The notes under the pieces were generated by a model, which did no database searches, was not told the DNA's origin, and saw nothing but the letters and a program-made list of their open reading frames with translations. A stretch of DNA of 14,397 nt. It comes from a bacterium. GTDB lineage: Bacteria > Patescibacteriota > Saccharimonadia > Saccharimonadales > HK-STAS-PATE-42. The stretch covers positions 1 to 14,397 of the forward strand of contig JAKOXJ010000072.1 of assembly GCA_029781075.1 (NCBI GenBank), in the 5' to 3' direction. The position numbers and the translations under genes were made by a program. Below, one piece after another: positions 6,721 through 13,004 of the stretch; the first letter of the stretch is position 1, and every line of letters begins with the position of its first letter.

Positions 6721-7275
6721 ATGGAAGAAAAAAGAGTAGACTTTTTTGTACATGTCGATTATCCGAGGCATATACCAGATATGACTATTACTCCAGAGAT
6801 TGAAGAATTCGAGAGAAGAGTTGATGTGGTTATGAATAGGGCTGGTATAGTCGCAGTAAGAATTAGATCTTATTGGGAGAGTGATGATTTATTAGGTGGC
6901 AGGAAGTTCGAGGGGACGTTTACTAGCGGAGCCATTATTGATGGAGAGATATGGGATTCAGGATTCCTCGTGAATGATGATGAAAATCTTGCTTTTATGC
7001 GACTCTTAGACGACATCCAACCAGACCTCGCCGTAGTCCATGGTGGATATTTAGGATACTGCATAAAGGGTTTTATAGGGAATCAGCTAAACCATGTAAG
7101 GTCATTAAAGGATATACGCCTTGGTACAGTATTAAGGCACCCATATGAGGATCTTCAAAAAGACACTGCAAAGGGCAGAAAAAGGGAGCTTATTCTGTCA
7201 AGCTTTATGGATGATGAAACAGAGATATTCTTTACTGGGCTAGATAGCTTTGGGAGAATACTGGAGAAGAAATAA
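6721..7275 (+). CDS. Unrecognised protein, tandem HGxYxxxC family, copy 1
   Basis: I do not recognise this family. The protein is 184 residues from the ATG at 6721; an in-frame TTG at 6697 is rejected because it lies between the -10 and the predicted transcript start. It is soluble, acidic and without a signal peptide. It opens with the predicted strand VDFFVHVDY (H11, D13), has a central block GEIWDSGFL (about 75-82), then strand LAVVH, followed by H107-G-G-Y110-L-G-Y-C114 at the start of a helix, and ends with TEIFFTG. The same landmarks recur in the next two genes, so these are diverged paralogues. Strand, then Gly, then Cys six residues later at a helix start, resembles the nucleophile elbow of isochorismatase-like cysteine hydrolases, with D13 in the place of their first Asp. 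No matching lysine is evident, so this remains a hypothesis. Confidence 0.75.
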   Translation: MEEKRVDFFVHVDYPRHIPDMTITPEIEEFERRVDVVMNRAGIVAVRIRSYWESDDLLGGRKFEGTFTSGAIIDGEIWDSGFLVNDDENLAFMRLLDDIQPDLAVVHGGYLGYCIKGFIGNQLNHVRSLKDIRLGTVLRHPYEDLQKDTAKGRKRELILSSFMDDETEIFFTGLDSFGRILEKK

Positions 7276-7276
7276 T

Positions 7277-7813
7277 ATGAGCAGAGCAGACATTTTTGTA
7301 CACCCTGACTACTTCGAAACAGAGGAAGAGCACTTCAGAACGCCCGAAAGACAGGAGCGTTATGAAATATTCGGGGCAAGGATAAGGGACGTTATATCTA
7401 GCTCAAAAGATAGAAGACTTGTTTATTGCCCAAGCTCAATAGGAGGTTGGGCGTATAATGAGTTTGAGCCTGTTGATAGGTTCCCGACCAGATGGAGGAC
7501 TGGATGGCTTTCAGATCACAATCTAACAAGGTTGTCTGATTCTGCGAGAAATCATGGTAATAATGTGACCTTGCATGGGGCATATCTAGGTAGGTGTTTA
7601 GCTCATGTAGTCCATGATTTAGTTGGAGAGATTAACCTAACTCTTGGTATCTGTGCAATCAGAAGTGATGACTTCAGGGCACGTGCCGTGAAGAGACTAG
7701 CCGGACTTCTTTCTGACGGAGATATAAACTCTGCAAAAGAAATTATAGGTTGCGTAGCTACAGATACCGAACTATCTCTTTTCGGGGAAACGACAGAAGT
7801 ATTTATAGTTTAA
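7277..7813 (+). CDS. Unrecognised protein, tandem HGxYxxxC family, copy 2
   Basis: This 178-residue paralogue starts one base after the stop of copy 1. GGAGAAG at 7263-7269 gives the ATG at 7277 a good ribosome-binding site; a TTG at 7250 in the same frame lacks one. It opens ADIFVHPDY (H9, D11), nearly the same as copy 1. The centre has RWRTGWL (about 72-78), then VTLH100-G-A-Y103-LGR-C107 leading into a helix, and the C-terminus is TELSLFGETTEVFIV. Outside these landmarks the sequence is very different from copy 1, so duplication is old or each copy has specialised. The tight spacing indicates one operon and possibly a complex of unlike subunits. The function is unknown; an isochorismatase-like fold is the best guess. 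Confidence 0.75.
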   Translation: MSRADIFVHPDYFETEEEHFRTPERQERYEIFGARIRDVISSSKDRRLVYCPSSIGGWAYNEFEPVDRFPTRWRTGWLSDHNLTRLSDSARNHGNNVTLHGAYLGRCLAHVVHDLVGEINLTLGICAIRSDDFRARAVKRLAGLLSDGDINSAKEIIGCVATDTELSLFGETTEVFIV

Positions 7814-7819
7814 ACCTTT

Positions 7820-8350
7820 ATGAAAACTGAAATCCTTGTACACCCAGGTTTTCACCGTGCTAAGTCAGGAGAGGCCACTCTAGCTCTTGAAGCCTTTGAA
7901 GGAGAATTGATCGCTAGAATTGGAGACCAAGCTCTTAATTTAGTTCTTTTTTGTGAGCCACGCAATATAGATGATACCTTCTATAGAGCGACTGACCCAG
8001 AACGGATATTTGTTTCTGATTTAGGAGAAGTTAAGATTTGGGATGAGTGTGATATAGAGAGACTCAGTAGAGTATTAAAGGGCACGACTTCATTTTTAGT
8101 GCATGGATGCTATATGGAACAATGCGTTTATGATATAGCTACTAGACTCCATGACGCGCTTATGAGAGGTAGATACGACGAGCTTGCGATGCCTAGAGAT
8201 ATAGATGAAGTGTGGACTCCTCTAGGTAGGATGGAAGATGCTAAAGTTGAGTTTGGACATGTGTTAAGACAGGGTCAAGAGACAATCCCAATAGACCCAC
8301 GCGTATTCCCGTTTATTGGAGATAGCACCTTTATACACTTAACCTCTTAG
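7820..8350 (+). CDS. Unrecognised protein, tandem HGxYxxxC family, copy 3
   Basis: The third paralogue has 176 residues and begins 6 bases after the copy 2 stop. It opens TEILVHPGF, so the histidine (H8) is kept but the Asp of copies 1 and 2 is replaced by Gly10. The centre reads VKIWDECD (about 71-78), then SFLVH95-G-C-Y98-MEQ-C102-V leading into a helix. With the extra cysteine (C97) and V103, this is the copy that looks most like the 'GxxxxxCV' block of isochorismatase-type hydrolases, yet it lacks the candidate Asp. The three copies may therefore divide roles between active and supporting subunits. No clear ribosome-binding site is seen, so translation may be coupled to copy 2. Its last 12 bases overlap the 3' end of convergent ruvA. 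Confidence 0.75.
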   Translation: MKTEILVHPGFHRAKSGEATLALEAFEGELIARIGDQALNLVLFCEPRNIDDTFYRATDPERIFVSDLGEVKIWDECDIERLSRVLKGTTSFLVHGCYMEQCVYDIATRLHDALMRGRYDELAMPRDIDEVWTPLGRMEDAKVEFGHVLRQGQETIPIDPRVFPFIGDSTFIHLTS

Positions 8351-8905
8351 GGCCTGCTTGATTCTATCTTCGGTACTTAAAGACTGATCCACTCTTTCTA
8401 GAGCTTTAGCTGCATCTTTAGGAGCGTAGCCAAGTGATACCAACGCCTGGTAGGCTTCATCATCTTCATCTTGTTTTCTATTCGATAATGAGTTGTCGAG
8501 GGCGGTGTCACTCAATCGTCCAGATAGCTCTAGTATTAAGCGTTCAGCAAGCTTTTTGCCGACTCCGCTTGCCTGCTGGATATATTTTGCATCGGAGTTT
8601 ATTAGGGCAGTTTTTAGATCAGAGACAGAGCCAATATTTAGAACTGCTAGAGCGGCCTTTGGGCCAGCTCCGTTTACGCTAAGTAGTTTTTCGAAAAGCT
8701 CTAGTTCGGCAACTTCTTTAAAGCCAAATAGATCATGACGATCTTCTTTGATATTTTCGTGGATCCAAAGCTGGGTGTCTTCTTCTAGCTTTACATTATT
8801 TAGCTCGGCTTCTGTAGAGAATATCTTGTAACCGACTCCAGAATTTAGCAGGACTAAAGAGTCTGAGTCTTTCTTTATAACCTTTCCCTGGAGTAGTGCA
8901 ATCAT
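8339..8905 (-). CDS. ruvA: Holliday junction branch migration protein RuvA
   Basis: RuvA binds four-way DNA junctions and positions the RuvB motor during recombination repair. The 188-residue protein has the OB-fold domain (MIALLQGKVIKKDSDSLVL, with SGVGYKIF), two helix-hairpin-helix motifs (SVNGAGPKAALAVL near 94-107, ASGVGKKLAERLILEL near 112-127) and the C-terminal RuvB-binding three-helix domain (EAYQALVSLGYAPKDAAKAL near 150-169). A minus-strand TGTTAGACT (8915-8923) is a plausible extended -10 that would start the message about three bases before the ATG. ruvB and ruvC are not adjacent. The 3' end overlaps the convergent tandem-family gene by 12 bases. Confidence 0.95.
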   Translation of the reverse strand: MIALLQGKVIKKDSDSLVLLNSGVGYKIFSTEAELNNVKLEEDTQLWIHENIKEDRHDLFGFKEVAELELFEKLLSVNGAGPKAALAVLNIGSVSDLKTALINSDAKYIQQASGVGKKLAERLILELSGRLSDTALDNSLSNRKQDEDDEAYQALVSLGYAPKDAAKALERVDQSLSTEDRIKQALRG

Positions 8906-8914
8906 CTGATTTTA

Positions 8915-8923
8915 AGTCTAACA
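8915..8923 (-). promoter_or_regulatory. Candidate extended -10 promoter for ruvA
   Basis: The minus strand reads TGTTAGACT: a TGn followed by a 4-of-6 match to TATAAT. The predicted start near 8908 is about three bases before the ruvA ATG at 8905. Confidence 0.4.
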
Positions 8924-8930
8924 TAGCTTT

Positions 8931-8939
8931 TGGTATAAT
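8931..8939 (+). promoter_or_regulatory. Extended -10 promoter for the tRNA pair
   Basis: TGGTATAAT is a consensus extended -10 located 23 bases before the first tRNA, so both tRNAs are probably transcribed together and ended by the terminator at 9142-9161. Confidence 0.65.
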
Positions 8940-8961
8940 CTTAAGGGTTAGAACTTGTTGA

Positions 8962-9037
8962 GGCGCTATAGCTCAGTTGGTAGAGCAGAGGCCTGAAGAG
9001 CCTTGTGTCCCTGGTTCAAGTCCAGGTGGCGCCACCA
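8962..9037 (+). tRNA. tRNA-Phe(GAA)
   Basis: A complete cloverleaf of 76 bases. The acceptor GGCGCTA pairs with TGGCGCC, the D-stem is GCTC/GAGC with loop AGTTGGTA, the anticodon stem is GAGGC/GCCTT with loop CTGAAGA giving anticodon GAA, and the T-stem is CCTGG/CCAGG with loop TTCAAGT. The discriminator A and CCA (9035-9037) are encoded. It is separated by 15 bases from tRNA-Gly and shares its promoter. Confidence 0.96.
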
Positions 9038-9052
9038 AGTTCTTTTTAGTAA

Positions 9053-9128
9053 GCGGGTGTAGCTCAGCTGTTAGAGCGCTTCCTTGCCAAGGAAGAGGTC
9101 CCGGGTTAGAGTCCCGGTACCCGCACCA
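9053..9128 (+). tRNA. tRNA-Gly(GCC) with altered elbow pair
   Basis: A complete cloverleaf. The acceptor GCGGGTG pairs with TACCCGC, the D-stem is GCTC/GAGC, the anticodon stem is CTTCC/GGAAG with loop TTGCCAA (anticodon GCC), and the T-stem is CCGGG/CCCGG. CCA is encoded (9126-9128) after discriminator A. Two normally invariant positions differ: the D-loop AGCTGTTA has U at 19 (9071) in place of G, and the T-loop TTAGAGT has A at 56 (9108) in place of C. The usual G19-C56 tertiary pair thus becomes U19-A56, still Watson-Crick. All stems are intact, so it looks functional and not decayed. The terminator follows at 9142. Confidence 0.95.
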
Positions 9129-9141
9129 AAGATCAGAATCT

Positions 9142-9161
9142 AAGCCCAAAGGGGCTTTTTT
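9142..9161 (+). terminator. Rho-independent terminator after the tRNAs
   Basis: AAGCCC (9142-9147) and GGGCTT (9152-9157) form a stem with loop AAAG, followed by a T-run to 9161. It closes the tRNA transcription unit. It also lies inside the reading frame of the recombinase remnant on the other strand. Confidence 0.85.
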
Positions 9162-9455
9162 ATTTGCTTCAATATTTACTTTAAAGGAGTCGTTAATGGT
9201 ATAAGACAACTTTTTGTCTTCTAATTCAATGTTTGAAAGTAGATATTCAAGAAGTTTCTGTCGAAGGTTATTATCGCTAGTTTCAAATAGTTCTTTAGCT
9301 CGTCTAGAGAGGTCTAACAGGTAGGAGGTGGTTACTTTAAAGCTCTTATTACCGTTTGTTAGCAAATCTAGGCGTTCATTGAGTTGTTGCTTAGTAGATT
9401 CAAGTTCATTTGCAATTTTGTCATAGAAAGCCTGAGTAATGCTCAACTGGAGCAT
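9156..9455 (-). pseudogene. Serine recombinase (integrase) C-terminal remnant
   Basis: About 100 codons from 9455 resemble the C-terminal end of large serine recombinases: a coiled-coil-like helix (residues 12-35) then LLDLSRRAKELFETSDN and LLEYLLSNIELEDKKLSYTI, the usual 'L..RA..LF..S...K..LL..LLSNL.L..KKL' ending. The catalytic serine domain, recombinase domain and zinc region are absent; upstream is a different gene. Past 9156 the frame continues through the terminator and both tRNAs to a stop at 8973, and that part (for example CGYRDSNPGP) is antisense tRNA and not a real protein end. The ATG overlaps the oxidoreductase stop as TAATG, so the stump could still be translated by coupling. 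It marks a past integration next to tRNA-Gly. Confidence 0.75.
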
Positions 9456-10819
9456 TATTTTAGTAGATCTAGGCGAGCAAGTAACTCTGGCTCCTGAAGT
9501 ATATCTGGGGACTCAAGCAGATGCCAGATTCCTACGTAACGCCTATGAAGGTCAGGATCTTGTTCTATAAGACGAGCTAGTGCACCATATCTTAAAGCTA
9601 CTTCAGCTGGGTTGTCGTCACTGCCTGGACCTAGGACTTTTTGATCCACTATCATACCTAGGTTCATTGCTGTCTGAGCAATTTCTACTGCCCTACCTAG
9701 ATAGCCTACTGTTAGTGTGTTCAGGTCTGCTTTTTTACCTCTTGTGAATAAAGCATCTAACTCTCTAGCTTGCCAAGCCGCCACAGACATCCCTTGCCCA
9801 AATAAAGGATTAAGAGATGCTATAGAGTCGCCTATCGGTATAAACCCAGGAATAGGGTTATCAAGTTGGTCATATCTACGAATACTAGCTGTTGGCTTGC
9901 GAAATAGCTTTGGTGCTCCAAGTGCGACGGCATCTTTAATAAGAGTGGCTATAGCTTGCTCGTCTTCTAGGGTTGCTGCATAAGCCTTTACTTCCTCTAT
10001 GGTTCTAGGTGGGGTATCGCCGCTTCTACCAGAGAGGGAGAGATACCAAGAGCTGATGCCCGTGGGAGATATTAGACCTCCTCGGGTAAATGGAGGATTC
10101 GGTAAACTTAACCAGAAATCCGTATTATCTTTATACTTCTTAGGTCTTTCTAATACAGTGCTAACGTACCACTGGTTCACTGGCCTTTCTTCTATCGTTG
10201 GTAGTCGACTGTTGCAGGCTTCAAGCCAACGTAAGGCGTGTGAAGCAGATCCAGTAGCATCAACGACCATAGACGCTGGCATTAATTCCTGACCCTTTTC
10301 TGTTTCAATAACAGCACCACCTATAGCTCCATCCTGATCCAGTCTTACCCCAACTGCTCGTCTGACACCTTTGATATGGACTCTGGCGTCTTCAGTGATC
10401 ATTCCTCGCATAACGTGTTCAATTGAGGGACGCCAAGCTGACATAAGCCTTAGCCCGAGTTCTCGCTCAGGCATAGCGATTCCTAGTTCATGAACGTGAG
10501 TTTGGTCACCTACGCTAGCATCAGCCGCCCCTGCCTTTCGTAGGTTATCCAATACGCCTGGAATAAGATGTTCAAAATCCATTTGAGCTCTACCGAGTAT
10601 ATTGTGAAGTTGTTCATCTTGGGGTACTCCCTTACGTGGAGAAGGACTTTTGGGTAGCGTATCTCTCTCAACTATTGTGATGTCGTCAAAGTGGTTTCTT
10701 AGGGCTGCGGCTGCCATAAGACCAGCTATTCCGCACCCTAGAACAACTGCACTCTCGTCTTGTGATGCCGTTTGCTCTGTAGCTAGTGTCTCGCCGAACT
10801 CTCTTGAAGCCAAGCACAT
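9455..10819 (-). CDS. FAD-dependent monooxygenase/oxidoreductase
   Basis: A 454-residue flavoprotein of the class A monooxygenase-like group. The dinucleotide-binding motif is VLGCGIAGLMAA (G28, G30, G33), with the strand-2 acidic end IVERD (E51) and then PRKGVPQ near 61-67, typical of a subfamily common in Actinobacteria. DATGS near 187-191 is the DG-like motif, and IGDSIASLNPLFGQGMSVAA near 329-348 is the GD motif that contacts the FAD ribityl. Members hydroxylate, halogenate or otherwise oxidise small molecules, but no halogenase WxWxIP motif is visible. It is divergent from the radical SAM gene with about 80 bases between them. Base composition is richer in G+C than that of neighbours, and the stop abuts a recombinase stump, both consistent with horizontal transfer. 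The start is the first ATG; residues before about 22 lie outside the conserved fold. Confidence 0.85.
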   Translation of the reverse strand: MCLASREFGETLATEQTASQDESAVVLGCGIAGLMAAAALRNHFDDITIVERDTLPKSPSPRKGVPQDEQLHNILGRAQMDFEHLIPGVLDNLRKAGAADASVGDQTHVHELGIAMPERELGLRLMSAWRPSIEHVMRGMITEDARVHIKGVRRAVGVRLDQDGAIGGAVIETEKGQELMPASMVVDATGSASHALRWLEACNSRLPTIEERPVNQWYVSTVLERPKKYKDNTDFWLSLPNPPFTRGGLISPTGISSWYLSLSGRSGDTPPRTIEEVKAYAATLEDEQAIATLIKDAVALGAPKLFRKPTASIRRYDQLDNPIPGFIPIGDSIASLNPLFGQGMSVAAWQARELDALFTRGKKADLNTLTVGYLGRAVEIAQTAMNLGMIVDQKVLGPGSDDNPAEVALRYGALARLIEQDPDLHRRYVGIWHLLESPDILQEPELLARLDLLK

Positions 10820-10900
10820 AATACTAGTGTAATACTGACTTTTATAACTATTTGTATGTATTCTATCATTTTTACAACAGATATTCTATAGGTTTTGAAA

Positions 10901-12085
10901 ATGACAAAGCCTAATATACAATTGAGTCAAATGAGTGCACTTACAGAGAAACAGGACTTAAAGCTGAATGTACTTGCAAACGGTATTACGGTAGATCCCT
11001 TGGCGGAAGAAGCTTGGCGAGAAGAGTACGATGGCCCAATGAGCCTTAATGAGTATGCCTCAACGAGCGGGATCTGTATGAAGGTGGAGGATGGTGCCTC
11101 TGGTATCTGGTTGAATGCACCCTATACACAGGAGTTTACACATAGTGCTCTATGGAGACTGCAGCACGACGGAGGGTTTGTACTTCAGCAGGCTGATACT
11201 CATTTTGAAGTTGAAGTAGTTCCAGTACCAGCTTACCACGCTAAAACCTATACGGACGGAGGGGTTGAAAGGCCATATACGAACCTAGGAGTGACCCATA
11301 CAGACCGCATTAGAATATCACCTATAGAGGGTTGCGGGATGGTATGCCACTTCTGCAATATACCCTACGAACTAAAGTACCGTAAAAAGACTGAGGAAGA
11401 CCTATTACGGGTCGTGCAAGCGGCTGAGAATGATGCACAAGCTCCAGCGAGGCACGTCTTAATAAGCGGTGGAACTCCTAGAGGTAAGGATGAAGCTTGG
11501 ATAGATGGGGTTTATGAATTTATTGCGGATCAGTCACCTATCCCAGTTGACGTGATGATGCCCGCTCGGCACGATATGCAGTATCCTAGCTGGCTAAGGG
11601 ATAGAGGAGTTAATCTACTTTCGGTTAATTTAGAGATATCAGATCCAGGCCGTGCCTTAGAGATCACTCCGAGCAAAGCCCGTAAACTAGGAAGAGAGCA
11701 CTACCTGAACTATATTGAGCGAGCCGTCCAAGATATGGGTGTAGGTGCGGTTCAGTCTCTTATGGTATTTGGTGGTTCGGTAGAACCAATTGATAGTACT
11801 TTAGAGGGTATACAAGATCTGGTTGACAGAGGGTGTATACCTGTATTGAGCCCCTTCCGTCCTGATCCAAGGACACCAATGGAAAACCTTCCACCCGCTA
11901 GCGAAGAGGAGATGAGAGAAGTATATGAGAGAACTTTAGAAATTTGTGATAAATCTGGTAGTGGGGTAAAACCTGGTCCTAGGTGCATTCCTTGTCATCA
12001 CAATACAGTTGCCTTTGACGACGGGAGTGATTTCTATGTCCCTTTAGGAAAGAGTTTAACTGAGCAACTAAGAAATGCCGCATAA
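10901..12085 (+). CDS. Radical SAM enzyme of unknown reaction
   Basis: A 394-residue protein with the radical SAM cluster motif C145-GMV-C149-HF-C152 (CxxxCxxC), preceded by the strand RIRISPIEG, and the SAM-binding 'GGTP' motif at 190-193. A half-barrel of alternating strands and helices follows (VDVMMPAR, VNLLSVNLEIS, VGAVQSLMVFGG, CIPVLSPFRP). About 140 residues of unassigned N-terminal region precede it, and a C-terminal GPRCIPCHHN (C362, C365) might bind a metal or second cluster. Spacing and style resemble BioB/HydG-like enzymes more than peptide-modifying SPASM enzymes, but I cannot name the family. I start it at the ATG 10901 behind an AGG at 10890-10892; an in-frame TTG lies six bases earlier. 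Its end overlaps the carbamoyltransferase start by 11 bases, indicating translational coupling. Confidence 0.85.
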   Translation: MTKPNIQLSQMSALTEKQDLKLNVLANGITVDPLAEEAWREEYDGPMSLNEYASTSGICMKVEDGASGIWLNAPYTQEFTHSALWRLQHDGGFVLQQADTHFEVEVVPVPAYHAKTYTDGGVERPYTNLGVTHTDRIRISPIEGCGMVCHFCNIPYELKYRKKTEEDLLRVVQAAENDAQAPARHVLISGGTPRGKDEAWIDGVYEFIADQSPIPVDVMMPARHDMQYPSWLRDRGVNLLSVNLEISDPGRALEITPSKARKLGREHYLNYIERAVQDMGVGAVQSLMVFGGSVEPIDSTLEGIQDLVDRGCIPVLSPFRPDPRTPMENLPPASEEEMREVYERTLEICDKSGSGVKPGPRCIPCHHNTVAFDDGSDFYVPLGKSLTEQLRNAA

Positions 12086-12980
12086 TTTAATTGAAGCAAA
12101 GACTATTAGCAAAAAAGAGGTAGCAGAGATTATGGCTCTGGCAGAGGAACTGCGGACCAGCAAGGTAAGTAATCCTACTAATACAGATAAAATTGGTGGT
12201 CTTTTATTCTTTGAGCCTTCAACCCGTACCAGGATTGGGTTTGAAGTTGCGGCGATTAAACTTGGGTGTAAGTTGGTAACTGTTAAGGAGACCAAATTTA
12301 AGGACACTATGACCGAGCCTGAAAGTATCACAGATACAATCAAGACGTTCAATCCCTTGTTAGACTTCTTCTTGATAAGGCACCCCGAAGATAATGTATT
12401 TAAGCAGATTACTCCGTACGCTAATAAGTCTATAATTAACTGCGGTAACGGATATAATGAACATCCCACTCAAGCCCTAATTAACCTCTACACTATCTGG
12501 CATAAACTGGGTAGGCTGGATAACTTTACGATAACTTTTATAGGTGACGTTAAATACTCTAGGGCAGCACATTCTTTTATTAAATTGCTTTCTTATTTCA
12601 AGGGAATAACTATTAACGAAGTTGCACCCTCTGAGCTAGGTATGCAAGAAGACGAGGTTAGAGGCTTCGAGCTTAATGGCAATAGGTACAAGAGGCTTGA
12701 TCAGAGTGTATGGGGTAAAGAGGACGTCGTTTATAGCACAGGATTTCCACCTAGAAACCCCAGTGGAGAATACAGCCAAGAGATAAGAGATAAGTATAAG
12801 ATTACGGTAGAAATTGCGGACAAACTTTCTAGGGATTGCATAGTCCTAAATGACCTACCTAGAATTGATGAAATAGATCAGGATGTTGACGATCTGGACT
12901 GTGCTTACTATTTTAAGCAAAACGAGCTTGGCTTATTTGTGAGAATGGCTATTTTGAAGAAATATTGCCTGGAATCTTAA
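12075..12980 (+). CDS. Aspartate/ornithine carbamoyltransferase-family protein with altered acceptor site
   Basis: 301 residues aligning along the whole length with aspartate carbamoyltransferase. Carbamoyl-phosphate residues are kept: FFEPS49-T-R51-T (the STRT loop), R102-HP, EH130-PTQ133-ALINLYTI and KYSR163. Other positions differ from E. coli PyrB by eye alignment. The mobile 80s loop has no lysine where K84 should be (E81 there, in DTMTEPES), the aspartate-binding TRVQ (R229, Q231) is replaced by T222-GFP, and HPLPR is NDLPR. It therefore probably still transfers a carbamoyl group, or uses a related phosphate, but to an acceptor other than aspartate. No regulatory chain or other pyrimidine gene is nearby; neighbours are a radical SAM enzyme (11-base overlap) and an ATP-grasp ligase 24 bases on. 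The family is certain and the substrate unknown. Confidence 0.88.
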   Translation: MPHNLIEAKTISKKEVAEIMALAEELRTSKVSNPTNTDKIGGLLFFEPSTRTRIGFEVAAIKLGCKLVTVKETKFKDTMTEPESITDTIKTFNPLLDFFLIRHPEDNVFKQITPYANKSIINCGNGYNEHPTQALINLYTIWHKLGRLDNFTITFIGDVKYSRAAHSFIKLLSYFKGITINEVAPSELGMQEDEVRGFELNGNRYKRLDQSVWGKEDVVYSTGFPPRNPSGEYSQEIRDKYKITVEIADKLSRDCIVLNDLPRIDEIDQDVDDLDCAYYFKQNELGLFVRMAILKKYCLES

Positions 12981-13004
12981 AACACCTGACTGTCTAACCT
13001 AATT

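Noticed and set aside
8973..9204. Open frames on both strands crossing the two tRNA genes
   Set aside because: They translate tRNA sequence, producing the familiar spurious peptides (GYRDSNPGPLPWQG and the like). Only the portion from 9156 to 9455 on the minus strand resembles a real protein.
10820..10900. Divergent promoters between the flavoprotein and radical SAM genes
   Set aside because: Only weak -10-like TATTCT and TATAAA elements without TG extensions or -35 boxes were found, too poor to list as features.
12075..12980. Annotation as pyrB for pyrimidine synthesis
   Set aside because: Key catalytic and aspartate-binding residues are replaced, no other pyrimidine genes are nearby, and the operon partners are not pyrimidine enzymes.
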